The position numbers and the translations under genes are program-made. A stretch of 64,000 bases of DNA, from assembly GCA_041277045.1 (NCBI GenBank), contig JBGFSY010000004.1:62001-126000 (forward strand), given 5' to 3'. This stretch comes from Reddybacter sp041277045. Its GTDB lineage: Bacteria; Pseudomonadota; Gammaproteobacteria; Pseudomonadales; Porticoccaceae. This document shows, piece by piece, positions 45,154-54,706 of the stretch (positions are counted from its first letter, which is position 1; each line of letters opens with the position of its first letter). A model generated the notes under the pieces. That model worked only from the letters and a program-made list of their open reading frames with translations, did no database searches and was not told the DNA's origin.

Positions 45154-48100
45154 GTGGCTGAATTCTTTGTACGCCGGCCCATTGTGGCCATGGTTATCGC
45201 GATTATAATTGTGCTGGTGGGGCTGATTTCCCTCGGTCGCCTGCCTGTTGCTCAGTATCCCGAGATTACTCCGCCCCTTGTCAATGTATCGGCTACCTAC
45301 CAGGGTGCCAGTTCTGTTGATGTTGAGCAATCTGTCGCGACGCCGGTTGAACAAAAGGTCAACGGCGTTGAGGGTATGATTTATATGAAATCTACCAACT
45401 CCAGTGATGGTGACATGAGCTTGCAGGTTTCATTTGAAGTTGGCACTGATCTGGATATGGCCAATGTATTAGTGCAAAACCGAGTGTCGGAAGCAATGGC
45501 GATGTTACCGGAAGAAGTTACTCGCCAGGGTGTGACGGTAAAAAAGAAGCTGTCTTTTCCCTTGTTGCTTATTTCCCTGGTTTCTCCACAGGGGACCTAT
45601 GATGATACCTTTCTGACTAATTATGCGAACATAAATATCGTTGATGAGCTGGCGCGTATCCGCGGTGTTGGCCTTGCTGAGGCGTTTGGGGGCGCCAGCA
45701 CTGAATATGCGATGCGTGTCTGGATCAAGCCGGATCAGTTATCCAAGCTTGCACTCACGGTCCCCGATATTACCCGGGCAATCCAGCAACAGAATGTACT
45801 GGTGCCGGCCGGCCAGATTGGTGGCCCTCCGGCTCCTGAGGGCACGGAATTTACTTACACTGTACAGACCGGAGGGCGCTTTGAAACTCCGGAGGAGTTT
45901 GGTGGTGTCGTCGTTCGCTCTAACCCCGATGGCTCGCAAGTACTGCTAAGGGATGTGGCTCGTGTAGAGCTTGGCACGCAAGCTTACTTTCTTAACATTC
46001 GGCTCAATGGCGCGCCTGCCGCCGCGGTGCAGATATTCCAGCTTCCTGACGCCAATGGACTTGAAGTGGCGGAACAGGTACTGGCAGTGATGACGCGTAT
46101 TGGGGAAAGCCTGCCTGATGATGTTGAATATGTCATATCCCTCGACACTACCAAGCCAATTACCGCGGGTATTCGAGAAATAGTAATCACATTATTCCAG
46201 GCCCTGGGACTGGTTATACTGGTGGTTTACATCTTTTTGCAAAGTGCTCGGGCTACGTTTATCCCCGCGCTCGCGGTACCGGTGTCACTGATAGGTGCCT
46301 TTGCAGTATTCCCCCTGCTGGGTTTTTCGATTAACACCCTTTCTCTGCTTGGCCTGGTGCTGGCGATAGGGATCGTGGTCGATGATGCGATTGTTGTGGT
46401 CGAAGCGGTGACCAGTAAAATGGAGGCCGGCATGGCGCCTCGCGAGGCCACTATTGCCGCAATGAAAGAGGTCTCGGGGCCGATTGTGGCGACCTCCCTG
46501 GCGCTGATTGCGGTGTTTGTACCGGTGGCAATGATGCCGGGTATCACTGGCCGTCTGTACCAGCAATTCGCCATCACTATTGCTGTTGCCGTGGCCATTT
46601 CGTCCATCAATGCGCTGACACTGAGCCCTGCACTTGCGGCTCTCCTGCTTAAACCACCGAGTGAGGATAAGAGTCGCCTGGGTCGCTTCTTCGGTATTTT
46701 CAATCGTGGTTTTGAGAAGGCTACGGAGAAGTTCATGGTACTGACCCGGTTTTTTTCCAAAAAGCTGGTTCGGGCAGGGATATTACTGGCTGCTCTTGTG
46801 GGCGGCCTGGTGGTGTTGTTTCAGGTATTGCCGGGCGGGTTTGTTCCTGAGGAGGACCAGGGTTACGTGATGGCGGCGTTTATGTTGCCAGATGCCTCAT
46901 CTTTACAGCGCACCAGTGAGGTTATGCGTGATGTAGAAGCAGTAATTGCTGAAGTGGACGCTGTTGCAAACTCCACAGCGTTGGCTGGTTATAGTATGTT
47001 GAGCGGCACCATGCAGTCCAATACGGGTTTTGTATTTCTTGAACTCAAGGACTGGGATGAGCGACCCGATACGAAGGATCACGCGAGGAACGTGGTGCGT
47101 CGACTCAATGCCGGCTTTGCTCAGCGTGTAAAAGGGGCGGTGGCTTTCGCCTTTGGCCCGCCTGCGATCCCTGGTCTCGGTACGGGTGCCGGCTTTACAA
47201 TGATGCTACAGGATCGCAGTGGGGGTTCGCCCGCCTACCTGTCAGAGCAGACAGAAGCTTTCATCAAGGCAGCCAATGAACACCCCGCGATAAATGGTGC
47301 TTACACCCTATTTCGGGTCAATGTTCCCCAGTTATTTCTCAATATTGACGAAGCCAAGGCACTCAAACTTGGTGTGTCGTTGCAGGATCTGAATACTTCA
47401 ATTGGTGCCTTTCTTGGTGGTGCCTATGTTAATGATTTCAACCGCTTTGGCCGTCTCTACAAAGTTTTTGTACAGGCCGAGCCTGAATATCGCGCGGACC
47501 CCGACGGGTTGCGCTTTTTCTATGTGCGCAACAAAAGGGGCGGCATGGTGCCGCTGTCGACCTTGGTTACGGTAGACCGGATCAGTGGTACTGAGTTTAC
47601 CAACCGCTTTAACCTTTATCGTTCTGCCGAAGTTTCCGGTCAGGCTGCCCCTGGCTATACCTCCGCACAGGCTATCACCGCCCTTGAAGAAATTGCCGCG
47701 AAGGTGTTGCCTGATGATATGTCCTATGGCTGGGGTAATATGTCCTACCAGGAAAAGGCCGCATCAGGTAGCGGTGGGACAGTGTTTTTGATGGCGCTGG
47801 TGTTTGTTTTTCTGGTGCTGGCCGCGCAGTATGAAAGTTGGTCTCTGCCGCTATCGGTACTGGCAGGCACACCCATTGCTGTGTTTGGCGCTGTTGGCGG
47901 ATTGTGGGTGGCGCGCCTGATGAGCGAAAGTTACGAGAACAATGTCTTTGCGCAGATCGGGTTAGTAATGCTGATCGGCATGGCGGCGAAAAATTCTATT
48001 CTTATTGTGGAATTTGCCAAACTTGAAATGGAGAAAGGTAAGCCCGCTTTCGAAGCGGCTATGGAGGCTGCTCATCAACGCTTTCGTCCTATTTTAATGA

Positions 48101-48354
48101 CGGCGTTTTCGTTTATCTTGGGGGTGTTACCGCTGTTGGTTGCCAGTGGCGCGGGCGCGGAAGCTCGTAAAGTAATGGGCATGACAGTCTTTAGCGGCAT
48201 GTTAGTCGCTACCGTGGTCGGTGTAGTGCTGGTGCCGGCGATGTTTGTGGCCGTGGAGAAATACCTAGGTGGTAGCAAAGCCACAACTCTTACGGAACCT
48301 GGTGCAGATGCAGAGCTGCTAGACTCGCAAGCTTCCAACAAAGGAGGCTCGTAA
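45154..48354 (+). CDS. RND efflux transporter, HAE-1 (AcrB/MexB) family
   Basis: The 1066-residue inner-membrane proton antiporter has the HAE-1 plan: N-terminal helix (FVRRPIVAMVIAIIIVLVGLIS), porter domain with VNVSATYQGASSVDVEQSVATPVE, and helices 2-6 with the proton-relay pair of Asp in LVLAIGIVVDDAIVVVEAV. The second half has FVFLVLAAQYESWSLPLSVL, QIGLVMLIGMAAKNSILIVEFA and RFRPILMTAFSFILGVLPLL. It starts with GTG 3 nt after the adaptor stop and is followed by the outer-membrane factor without a gap. It probably exports drugs, detergents or solvents; substrates cannot be predicted from the sequence. Confidence 0.95.
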   Translation: MAEFFVRRPIVAMVIAIIIVLVGLISLGRLPVAQYPEITPPLVNVSATYQGASSVDVEQSVATPVEQKVNGVEGMIYMKSTNSSDGDMSLQVSFEVGTDLDMANVLVQNRVSEAMAMLPEEVTRQGVTVKKKLSFPLLLISLVSPQGTYDDTFLTNYANINIVDELARIRGVGLAEAFGGASTEYAMRVWIKPDQLSKLALTVPDITRAIQQQNVLVPAGQIGGPPAPEGTEFTYTVQTGGRFETPEEFGGVVVRSNPDGSQVLLRDVARVELGTQAYFLNIRLNGAPAAAVQIFQLPDANGLEVAEQVLAVMTRIGESLPDDVEYVISLDTTKPITAGIREIVITLFQALGLVILVVYIFLQSARATFIPALAVPVSLIGAFAVFPLLGFSINTLSLLGLVLAIGIVVDDAIVVVEAVTSKMEAGMAPREATIAAMKEVSGPIVATSLALIAVFVPVAMMPGITGRLYQQFAITIAVAVAISSINALTLSPALAALLLKPPSEDKSRLGRFFGIFNRGFEKATEKFMVLTRFFSKKLVRAGILLAALVGGLVVLFQVLPGGFVPEEDQGYVMAAFMLPDASSLQRTSEVMRDVEAVIAEVDAVANSTALAGYSMLSGTMQSNTGFVFLELKDWDERPDTKDHARNVVRRLNAGFAQRVKGAVAFAFGPPAIPGLGTGAGFTMMLQDRSGGSPAYLSEQTEAFIKAANEHPAINGAYTLFRVNVPQLFLNIDEAKALKLGVSLQDLNTSIGAFLGGAYVNDFNRFGRLYKVFVQAEPEYRADPDGLRFFYVRNKRGGMVPLSTLVTVDRISGTEFTNRFNLYRSAEVSGQAAPGYTSAQAITALEEIAAKVLPDDMSYGWGNMSYQEKAASGSGGTVFLMALVFVFLVLAAQYESWSLPLSVLAGTPIAVFGAVGGLWVARLMSESYENNVFAQIGLVMLIGMAAKNSILIVEFAKLEMEKGKPAFEAAMEAAHQRFRPILMTAFSFILGVLPLLVASGAGAEARKVMGMTVFSGMLVATVVGVVLVPAMFVAVEKYLGGSKATTLTEPGADAELLDSQASNKGGS

Positions 48355-49797
48355 GTGGCTCGCTTCGACTTTAGCCCTTTGTGTGCAGGACTTATGTGCA
48401 GCGTTTTACTGACGGGTTGTGCAATAACGCCGGACTATCAACGACCTGAACTGGATGTGCCCGCCGTCTATTATCTCGATAGTGAGCAGCCTGCCAGCAT
48501 TGAACAGGGCGAGAGCATTGCCAACCTGGCCTGGTGGCAAGTGTTTGAGGACGCTCAGTTGCAAAGTTTGATTCGCAGCGCTCTGGCAGAAAATAAAGAC
48601 CTCGGTGTGGCTTTGAGTCGCGTTGCTCAGGCCCGTTCGCAATTGGTCAGTACTCGGGCCAATCAATACCCCTTTTTCGATGTTAGCGCGGGGGCGATAC
48701 GGGGGCGACAAAGTCAGCTGCTGGTGCCGGGTGACAGTATTGAGGAAAGTTTTTCCGTGATGGGCAATGTGTCCTTTGAAGTCGATTTGTGGCGCAAGTT
48801 GAGTCGTTCAACGGAAAGCGCCCGGGCCTCTCTATTGGCCAGCGAGGCGGTGCAGCGCCATGTCGCATTGAGCATTGTCGCCAATGTGGCAAGTGCCTAT
48901 CTTTTACTCCTCGATTTGGATGAACGTTTGATGATTGCCCAGCGCACGGTTGATAGCCGTCAAGCTAGCCTGGGGATTATTCAGGCGCGTTTCGACCGGG
49001 GTGTAAGGCCCGAACTCGATGTCAATCAGGCACAGATCGAACTGGCCGTTGCCGAAGTAGCCATCGCGACTTTTCAGCGCCAAATTGCACAAACAGAAAA
49101 TGCCCTGGCCATTTTACTGGGGCGTAACCCCGGATCCATTAATCGAGGCTTGTCACTAAAAGAGCAGCAATTATTGCCTGAAATTCCCACCGGTTTGCCC
49201 TCTGAATTATTACAGCGTCGCCCCGATGTGGTGGCAGCGGAGCAAACACTGCACGCTGAAACCGCATTAATTGGCGTTGCCGAAGCACTGCGCTACCCCT
49301 CCCTGTCTTTAACTGGTAGCTACGGTGCGCTGAGTGATGACTTATCTGATCTCAATGACAGCGATGCAGAAAGCTGGGGTGTAGCCGGTAGCCTTTTTGC
49401 GCCGATTTTTAATTGGGGGCAGTTAAAGGCGCAAAGCGAAGTGCAGCGGGCGCGAGCCGAACAAGCCCTACGTGCCTACGAAGCTACCTTGCAGCAGGCC
49501 TTTCGCGAAGTGGCCGATGCGCTGGTGGCAGTACACACCTATCGACAGGAATATCAGGCTTATAGTCGTCAGGCAGAGGCTGCTCGCAATGCAGAACGTC
49601 TCTCTCAGGCTCGTTATGATGCGGGTGTGGTTGACTATCTTGAGGTGCAAGAGGCCAGTCGTAGTCTGTTTAGTGCAGAACTGAATGAAAGTGAGTCCTA
49701 CCAGTCAACAATGAATGCCCTGATTGAGTTGTATCAATCACTGGGTGGTGGCTGGATACCTGAGTCGGCCGTAACCTTGCCCGGGAAAACATCGTAA
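48355..49797 (+). CDS. Outer-membrane efflux lipoprotein (OprM/NodT family)
   Basis: This 480-residue protein forms the outer-membrane channel of the RND pump. It has a lipoprotein signal with lipobox LLTGC, the start CAITPDYQRPELDVPAVY, NLAWWQVFEDAQLQSLIRSAL, a duplicated outer-membrane-factor domain with NVSFEVDLWRKLSRSTESARAS and LLQRRPDVVAAEQTLHAET, and LFAPIFNWGQLKAQSEVQRA. The GTG start at 48355 follows AAGGAGG with 7-nt spacing. It completes a self-contained MexAB-OprM-like operon. Confidence 0.94.
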   Translation: MARFDFSPLCAGLMCSVLLTGCAITPDYQRPELDVPAVYYLDSEQPASIEQGESIANLAWWQVFEDAQLQSLIRSALAENKDLGVALSRVAQARSQLVSTRANQYPFFDVSAGAIRGRQSQLLVPGDSIEESFSVMGNVSFEVDLWRKLSRSTESARASLLASEAVQRHVALSIVANVASAYLLLLDLDERLMIAQRTVDSRQASLGIIQARFDRGVRPELDVNQAQIELAVAEVAIATFQRQIAQTENALAILLGRNPGSINRGLSLKEQQLLPEIPTGLPSELLQRRPDVVAAEQTLHAETALIGVAEALRYPSLSLTGSYGALSDDLSDLNDSDAESWGVAGSLFAPIFNWGQLKAQSEVQRARAEQALRAYEATLQQAFREVADALVAVHTYRQEYQAYSRQAEAARNAERLSQARYDAGVVDYLEVQEASRSLFSAELNESESYQSTMNALIELYQSLGGGWIPESAVTLPGKTS

Positions 49798-49836
49798 CTT
49801 ACTTATTTTTTATTATTTGACCTCGCTTACGCAGCA

Positions 49837-50175
49837 CTATTGCTCAAGGCCAACCACCGTTTTTAGGGCCTTGGTTGTGGCAGCAATGGTAATCGCGACA
49901 ATAATGCCGGTAAACATAATGCCGAGCATACCAATCACAAGGGATAGTATTCTGCTGCCTTTTTCCACGGGGCGAATATCGCCATAGCCAATGGTAAGAG
50001 CGGTGATAAATGACCAATAGAGGGTGGCGAATTTATCCCACTTTTCAATGCGTCCGACCCATTGTCCCAGCCCGGTGATGAGTGCTAACAGAAAGATGAG
50101 CAATGGCATGGTTAAATAAATGCCGTAAAAAAACTGCTGTAAAACAATAAATGTAAATTCCATATTATTTTCCAA
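49837..50175 (-). CDS. Two-transmembrane potassium-channel-like protein
   Basis: The 112-residue protein has two membrane segments (about 12-33 and 75-100) flanking a pore loop with the selectivity filter TIGYGD, one residue from the consensus TVGYGD. It ends soon after the second helix and has no cytoplasmic nucleotide-binding or RCK domain, so it is a minimal ion channel (Ion_trans_2 type). It is convergent with the RND operon and stands alone on the minus strand. Physiological role unknown. Confidence 0.85.
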   Translation of the reverse strand: MENNMEFTFIVLQQFFYGIYLTMPLLIFLLALITGLGQWVGRIEKWDKFATLYWSFITALTIGYGDIRPVEKGSRILSLVIGMLGIMFTGIIVAITIAATTKALKTVVGLEQ

Positions 50176-50389
50176 TCAAATCGCGGTGTCCAAGCGCCGA
50201 CTACAGTTAGCTTTACTGACTGAGGTTCGTCACGTCTAGATTCAGATAGTAACTGTAAAAGGGGGCTTAACTGTAAGGGTAAATCATTGGAAGTGGAACA
50301 AGGCGCTTAGATTTGGCTGAGGTATTCGGGGCTGCTACGTTAGATGCTCTGTAGGGGGCAGCCCCATTTTGTAGTAGTTTTAGTCGTCT

Positions 50390-51613
50390 TTAAAAAGCCG
50401 CAGTCACCATTAACCAGGCTTTGTCGGTATCGCTTGCGTAGTCGTCAGCATCAAAGGCGGCGTATTTAAATAGCACGCTGTAATTTTTTCTGAAAGTATA
50501 GGCGGCGACAAAATCGATTTCACTGCCATAATCCATGCCGCCAGTTTCTGCTTCAAAGTCGTGATAAACAGCGACAAGCTTAACGCCGCCCACTTTGGTG
50601 GCCACTTTGAGGTAGCTATCTTCAATGCCGTCGGTGGGGGTAGTGAGGAATTTATCGGCAAAGCCCTGGAATTTATGCAGGGTTGCCAGCGGTGTTTTAA
50701 AACTCACACCGTTGTCGCTTTCCAGGACTTCGTGTCCCAGGGCAATGGTAAGAGGCTTAAATTTAGCGGCGAGTTCGCCAAAGTAATAGCTCGCATCATA
50801 GTTCAAAGGGCTATCTTTATAATCGCTTTGTTCGGCATAGGACAAATTGACTGCGAGGTTGATGTCGTTGCCGAGGGTGAAGTTGCCCTTATATTCCAGA
50901 CCATAAGTGCTGCTGGAAAGAGCGGGGCTCTCATTCATATCCAGTAAATAGGCAAAGCCCGATAGCACGTGCTGGGTATTGAACTTATAGGAGGCAAGGG
51001 CGACGTGGTTGTCACCAGTAAAGTTATTGTCATCGCCATTGGGGCCGAAAATCCTATTGACGCGCCAAATATAACTGTAGTCGATGGTTAGCTTATCAAG
51101 GGGAGAGGATTGTAAACGTACGGCATCAAAAGTTTGCTCGTTTTGGCGCCAGGCGACGCCACCCATAAAACGCTGTCCGCTGTGGTTAATACGTTGGCGG
51201 CCGATGGTGGTTTTGTTTTTGTCATCAAAGGCGTAACTGAAAAAGAGCTGATTGATTTCGCTGTAGTCGGGGTCGGCAACCACAGGGTAGTCCGTTTTAC
51301 CGTTCTCCGTATTATTAAAACGGTCGCTGCCGATGTGGCTGACGTTGTCGACTTCAATCAGGCCCATGAAGCCACCGACCACACCTGATTTTAGGGCGAG
51401 TCTGGATCTTAAGGTCGACGCGTCTGCATCTTTAGGCTTGCCATCCTGATCGACGTATTCATAGCGGTAGCGCAGGTTCAAAGAAATATCGCCTTCACTA
51501 AAAGCTTTGTCGATGCCGTCAGCTGTCGCAAGCAGGGGTGTAGACAGGGCTAAAACTGCTACGTTAATACCAATTGCAATAACAGGCGTGGTGTTCTTTC
51601 CTCGATTGAGCAT
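50390..51613 (-). CDS. Outer-membrane beta-barrel porin (alginate-export-like)
   Basis: The 407-residue product has a signal peptide (VIAIGINVAVLALSTPLLATA, cleavage near residue 31) and then alternating beta strands: SLNLRYRYEYVDQDGKPKDA, STLRSRLALKSGVVGGFMGL, EINQLFFSYAFDDKNKTTIGRQRI, and so on to a terminal strand ending WLMVTAAF with the C-terminal Phe used for BAM recognition. The strand with GRQRINHSGQRFMGGVAWRQNEQTFDAVRL is the kind seen in the alginate_exp/porin family. Its cargo is unknown; no alginate genes are nearby. A 268-nt gap with no gene separates it from the divergent CoA-transferase gene. Confidence 0.8.
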   Translation of the reverse strand: MLNRGKNTTPVIAIGINVAVLALSTPLLATADGIDKAFSEGDISLNLRYRYEYVDQDGKPKDADASTLRSRLALKSGVVGGFMGLIEVDNVSHIGSDRFNNTENGKTDYPVVADPDYSEINQLFFSYAFDDKNKTTIGRQRINHSGQRFMGGVAWRQNEQTFDAVRLQSSPLDKLTIDYSYIWRVNRIFGPNGDDNNFTGDNHVALASYKFNTQHVLSGFAYLLDMNESPALSSSTYGLEYKGNFTLGNDINLAVNLSYAEQSDYKDSPLNYDASYYFGELAAKFKPLTIALGHEVLESDNGVSFKTPLATLHKFQGFADKFLTTPTDGIEDSYLKVATKVGGVKLVAVYHDFEAETGGMDYGSEIDFVAAYTFRKNYSVLFKYAAFDADDYASDTDKAWLMVTAAF

Positions 51614-51882
51614 TCAAATCTCCGAATGTTAATTTCAGGGGTTATGAGTATTAGCTGAGGTAAAACAAATCCTGTGCCAATTTTTGTTTTTGATGATTGT
51701 TTAATAAACTGGATGTATACAGCCTTCTCTCCATTCTTAGTGGCGTTCAAAAGCGTTATTCCTGTGCGAGTTGCGCTGTTGTGGGGCCTTGTCAGTTGTC
51801 TTTGCCTCTAGTTTGCAATGGTACCGCTGTGATAAATTGCCACCCAGTTTTAGCTTATTCAGATAAATAGGGTACAAAAGTA

Positions 51883-53166
51883 ATGATATCGACAAAGCAG
51901 CCTGTTGCGTTAAGCGTTGAATCAATTCATCAGCATTTTATTGACGGGGTCACGGTCTTTATTAGTGGTGGTTGTGGTCAGCCAGATGCGCTGCTGGATC
52001 TTGTGGAAGAGGCCGTACTCAGCAGCAAATTTCGCGTCATCGACTGTTCTGTACCGGGCATGACGGCGACGGAGCTTGATCGCTTGTCGAGTCAGGCCAT
52101 TCTAAACACCGGTTTTTTCCTCGGTGCTTATCGACCCTTTCACCAGCAGGGACGTTTGGAGTATGTACCCGCATATCACTCGGCGCGCTATCGGGCGATG
52201 GAGGAAGACTACAACATTAATATCGCTTTAATTAAGGTGTCTGAGCCCAATGAACAAGGCTTTTGCAGCGCCAGCATACACGCCGACTACTCCCGTGAAA
52301 TGCTCACCAGGGCAGATGTGGTGATTGCCGAGATCAATCCCAATATGCCCTTTATTAGCGATGCCCTGCAGATACCGCTGGCTGATATCGATTACACCGT
52401 GAGCTCAGATGCGTCTCTGCGAGAGTACGGCGTAGCGGCGGGTGGCGAACTTGACCTGGTGATTGCCGAGCATATTGCCGCACTGGTTGACGACGGTGAC
52501 TGCTTACAGTTGGGTATCGGTGCCTTACCGGTGTCTATTTTGCAAACTCTTGGTGATAAAAAAGACCTCGGCGTACACACCGGTTTGTTGACCGAGGCCT
52601 TTGTGCCACTGGTTGAGTCGGGGGTAGTGAACGGCAGCAAAAAAACCATTGATAAGGGCAAGATGACGACGGGTATTGTCGCCGGTAGTCGTGAGTTTTA
52701 TCAGTGGTGCGGAAACTACGCCGACCTGTCGATGCGACCGGTTAGCTACACCCACAATGCTGGAGTGCTGGCGCAGATCGATAATCTGGTGGCGATTAAT
52801 ACCACCCTTGAAATCGACCTGTTTGGGCAGATCAACAGCGAGACCATTAAAGGTAAGCAAATTGGCGGGGGTGGTGGGCTAGTGGACTTCTTGCGTGGTG
52901 CCCGTTCGTCCCGTGGTGGGCGCAGCATTATCGCCCTGCAATCGACGGCAAAGGGCGGCAGTATTTCCAAGATTGCTCCCCTGCTGAAAACGGCCCCGGT
53001 AACAGCCATTCGCAATGATGTGGACTATGTAGTGACCGAGTACGGTGTTGCACGATTGTCGAACCTCGCTGTTGAAAAGCGTGCAGAGGCTCTAATCGCT
53101 ATTGCTCACCCGGATTTCCGTGAGGAATTAGCCACTCAGTGGGAGGCGTTAATGCTGTATTTTTAG
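51883..53166 (+). CDS. Acetyl-CoA hydrolase/transferase-family CoA transferase
   Basis: The 427-residue protein belongs to the acetyl-CoA hydrolase/4-hydroxybutyrate CoA-transferase family. The N-terminal half has TVFISGGCGQPDALLDLVEEAV and PFHQQGRLEYVPAYHSARY; the second half has GDCLQLGIGALPVSILQTL, KDLGVHTGLLTEAFVPLVESG, VAINTTLEIDLFGQINSETI and VDYVVTEYGVARLSNLAVEKRAEALIAIAHPDFRE, which are family signatures. It moves CoA between carboxylates; the actual donor and acceptor are not determinable. A terminator follows 72 nt after the stop, so it may be monocistronic. It may serve fatty-acid or terpenoid catabolism, as do other genes in this part of the window. Confidence 0.87.
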   Translation: MISTKQPVALSVESIHQHFIDGVTVFISGGCGQPDALLDLVEEAVLSSKFRVIDCSVPGMTATELDRLSSQAILNTGFFLGAYRPFHQQGRLEYVPAYHSARYRAMEEDYNINIALIKVSEPNEQGFCSASIHADYSREMLTRADVVIAEINPNMPFISDALQIPLADIDYTVSSDASLREYGVAAGGELDLVIAEHIAALVDDGDCLQLGIGALPVSILQTLGDKKDLGVHTGLLTEAFVPLVESGVVNGSKKTIDKGKMTTGIVAGSREFYQWCGNYADLSMRPVSYTHNAGVLAQIDNLVAINTTLEIDLFGQINSETIKGKQIGGGGGLVDFLRGARSSRGGRSIIALQSTAKGGSISKIAPLLKTAPVTAIRNDVDYVVTEYGVARLSNLAVEKRAEALIAIAHPDFREELATQWEALMLYF

Positions 53167-53238
53167 CCGGGTTCGCCGGGTTGAAAAATCACCAGGCGAA
53201 GGCTAAAGCTATTCAAGCTTATCTAATCAATACATTGG

Positions 53239-53268
53239 GTCGACGCTTTATCGCGTCGGCCTTTTTTA
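53239..53268 (+). terminator. Intrinsic terminator after the CoA-transferase gene
   Basis: GGTCGACGC pairs with GCGTCGGCC across a 6-nt loop (one G-T pair) and is followed by TTTTTT, a standard Rho-independent terminator 72 nt downstream of the stop codon. Confidence 0.85.
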
Positions 53269-53378
53269 TTGTTTTGGATCAAGGGGGGGGGATATTGGAC
53301 GTTCGTTTTCGTAGTGATATGGCAAGATGCACGTTCAAAAATTATCAGTTAATTTTATAACCTTATGGAGAATGCTTT

Positions 53379-54476
53379 ATGAAAGTTGGACATCTGATGT
53401 TGTTCCAAAACCACCCCAACCTGCCTCAGACTGATTACGATATGTATCAGAACGAGTTGGAAATCGCGCTCATGACCGAGCCCCTCGGTCTGGACTCCAT
53501 CTGGGCGGTTGAGCATCACTTTACTGATTACACTGTCAGCCCTGATATCCCCCAGTTTTTGGCCTTTATGGCCGGTCAGACTTCACGCATTAGTCTGGGT
53601 ACTGCGGCGCTGATCTTGCCCTGGCACAAAGACCCCATTCGTTTGGCGACGAGCATGTCGATGCTGGATAACGTCTCCAAAGGTCGTGCGATGATGGGCC
53701 TGGGTCGTGGTCTGGCACAAATTGAATACGATGGTTTTGGCATTGATATGGCCGAGTCACGCGACCGTATGAACGAGTCGGCGGCAATGATTATCGAGGC
53801 GCTTGATACCGGTTTTATGGAAGGCGATGGCCCTTACTTTAAACAGGCGCGTCGTGAAATTCGTCCGCGTCCTTTTAAAACTTTCAAAGATCGCACGCTG
53901 ATTGTTTCCATGTCACCCGATACTGCGCCCCATGCGGCCAAGCTCGGTGGCGCCATTATGACCTTCGCTATTGGTCCTTGGGAGAGTCGTGCCAAGGAAA
54001 TTAATATCTGGCGCGAGCACTATCAGCGTGAGCAGGGCTGCAAAGCGCCACCGACAAGTGCCAACTTGTTTGTGATCTGCGATAAAGACCCCAAGAAAGC
54101 CGAAGAGATGGCCTATAAGTACATGTCTGACTACTGGGTTTCGGCCATGGCTCACTATGAAATGACTGGCGATCACTTTGCGTCGAAAGGTGGTGGTGCT
54201 TATGACTTCTACCATGAAGCAGCAAAAGCAGCGCGTGCTGCTGGTGACGATGCGATGGGCAAAGGCTTTGCTGATCTGCAAATTTGGGGTACGCCTGAGC
54301 AGTGCATGGAAAAAATTCAGGGCATTCAGGACGTTATCGGCGCTATGAATATGAACGTTTCCTTTAGCTTTGCCGGTATGCCTTACGACTATGCCAAGAA
54401 GAGCATGACTCTCTTCGCTGAGGAGGTCGTTCCCGTTGTACAGAAGTGGGATACAGAGAATCACAAGGTTGCTTGA
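53379..54476 (+). CDS. LLM-class flavin-dependent oxidoreductase (paralogue 1)
   Basis: The 365-residue protein is a luciferase-like (bacterial luciferase/LLM) flavoprotein. It starts MKVGHLMLFQNHPNLPQTDY and has LGLDSIWAVEHHFTDYTVSP (LLM core), RISLGTAALILPWHKDPIRLATS and GRAMMGLGRGLAQIEYDGFGID, the usual FMN/F420-dependent monooxygenase framework. Such enzymes oxidise diverse organics with reduced FMN and O2; the substrate is unknown. An intrinsic terminator follows 21 nt after the stop. A close paralogue lies at 56341-57432. Confidence 0.9.
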   Translation: MKVGHLMLFQNHPNLPQTDYDMYQNELEIALMTEPLGLDSIWAVEHHFTDYTVSPDIPQFLAFMAGQTSRISLGTAALILPWHKDPIRLATSMSMLDNVSKGRAMMGLGRGLAQIEYDGFGIDMAESRDRMNESAAMIIEALDTGFMEGDGPYFKQARREIRPRPFKTFKDRTLIVSMSPDTAPHAAKLGGAIMTFAIGPWESRAKEINIWREHYQREQGCKAPPTSANLFVICDKDPKKAEEMAYKYMSDYWVSAMAHYEMTGDHFASKGGGAYDFYHEAAKAARAAGDDAMGKGFADLQIWGTPEQCMEKIQGIQDVIGAMNMNVSFSFAGMPYDYAKKSMTLFAEEVVPVVQKWDTENHKVA

Positions 54477-54497
54477 TTGACCGCTGCTTTACTAGAA

Positions 54498-54524
54498 AAC
54501 GGCGACTTAGGTCGCCGTTTTTTT
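54498..54524 (+). terminator. Intrinsic terminator after the first LLM gene
   Basis: AACGGCGAC and GTCGCCGTT form a perfect 9-bp stem with loop TTAG, followed by a T-run. It closes the transcript of the LLM gene before the response-regulator remnant. Confidence 0.92.
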
Positions 54525-54706
54525 ATGCCTAGTCGTTTTGCAGAGCATGACAATAAAAACGGCATGATAAGAAAGACTTTTGTCTTGTGTCCGAGACGCA
54601 TCGAAACAGCGACACTATGATTCTCAGCCTACTGTGGTGACAGCACTTTTTGGCAGACTGAACCATAACGCTAAAAATGGCCTGAGTAACAAAGGTGGCA
54701 ATTTAA

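Noticed and set aside
50328..50365. 8-bp G/C hairpin GGGGCTGC/GCAGCCCC between porin and channel genes as a terminator
   Set aside because: The loop is 22 nt and on the minus strand no T-run follows, so evidence for termination is weak.
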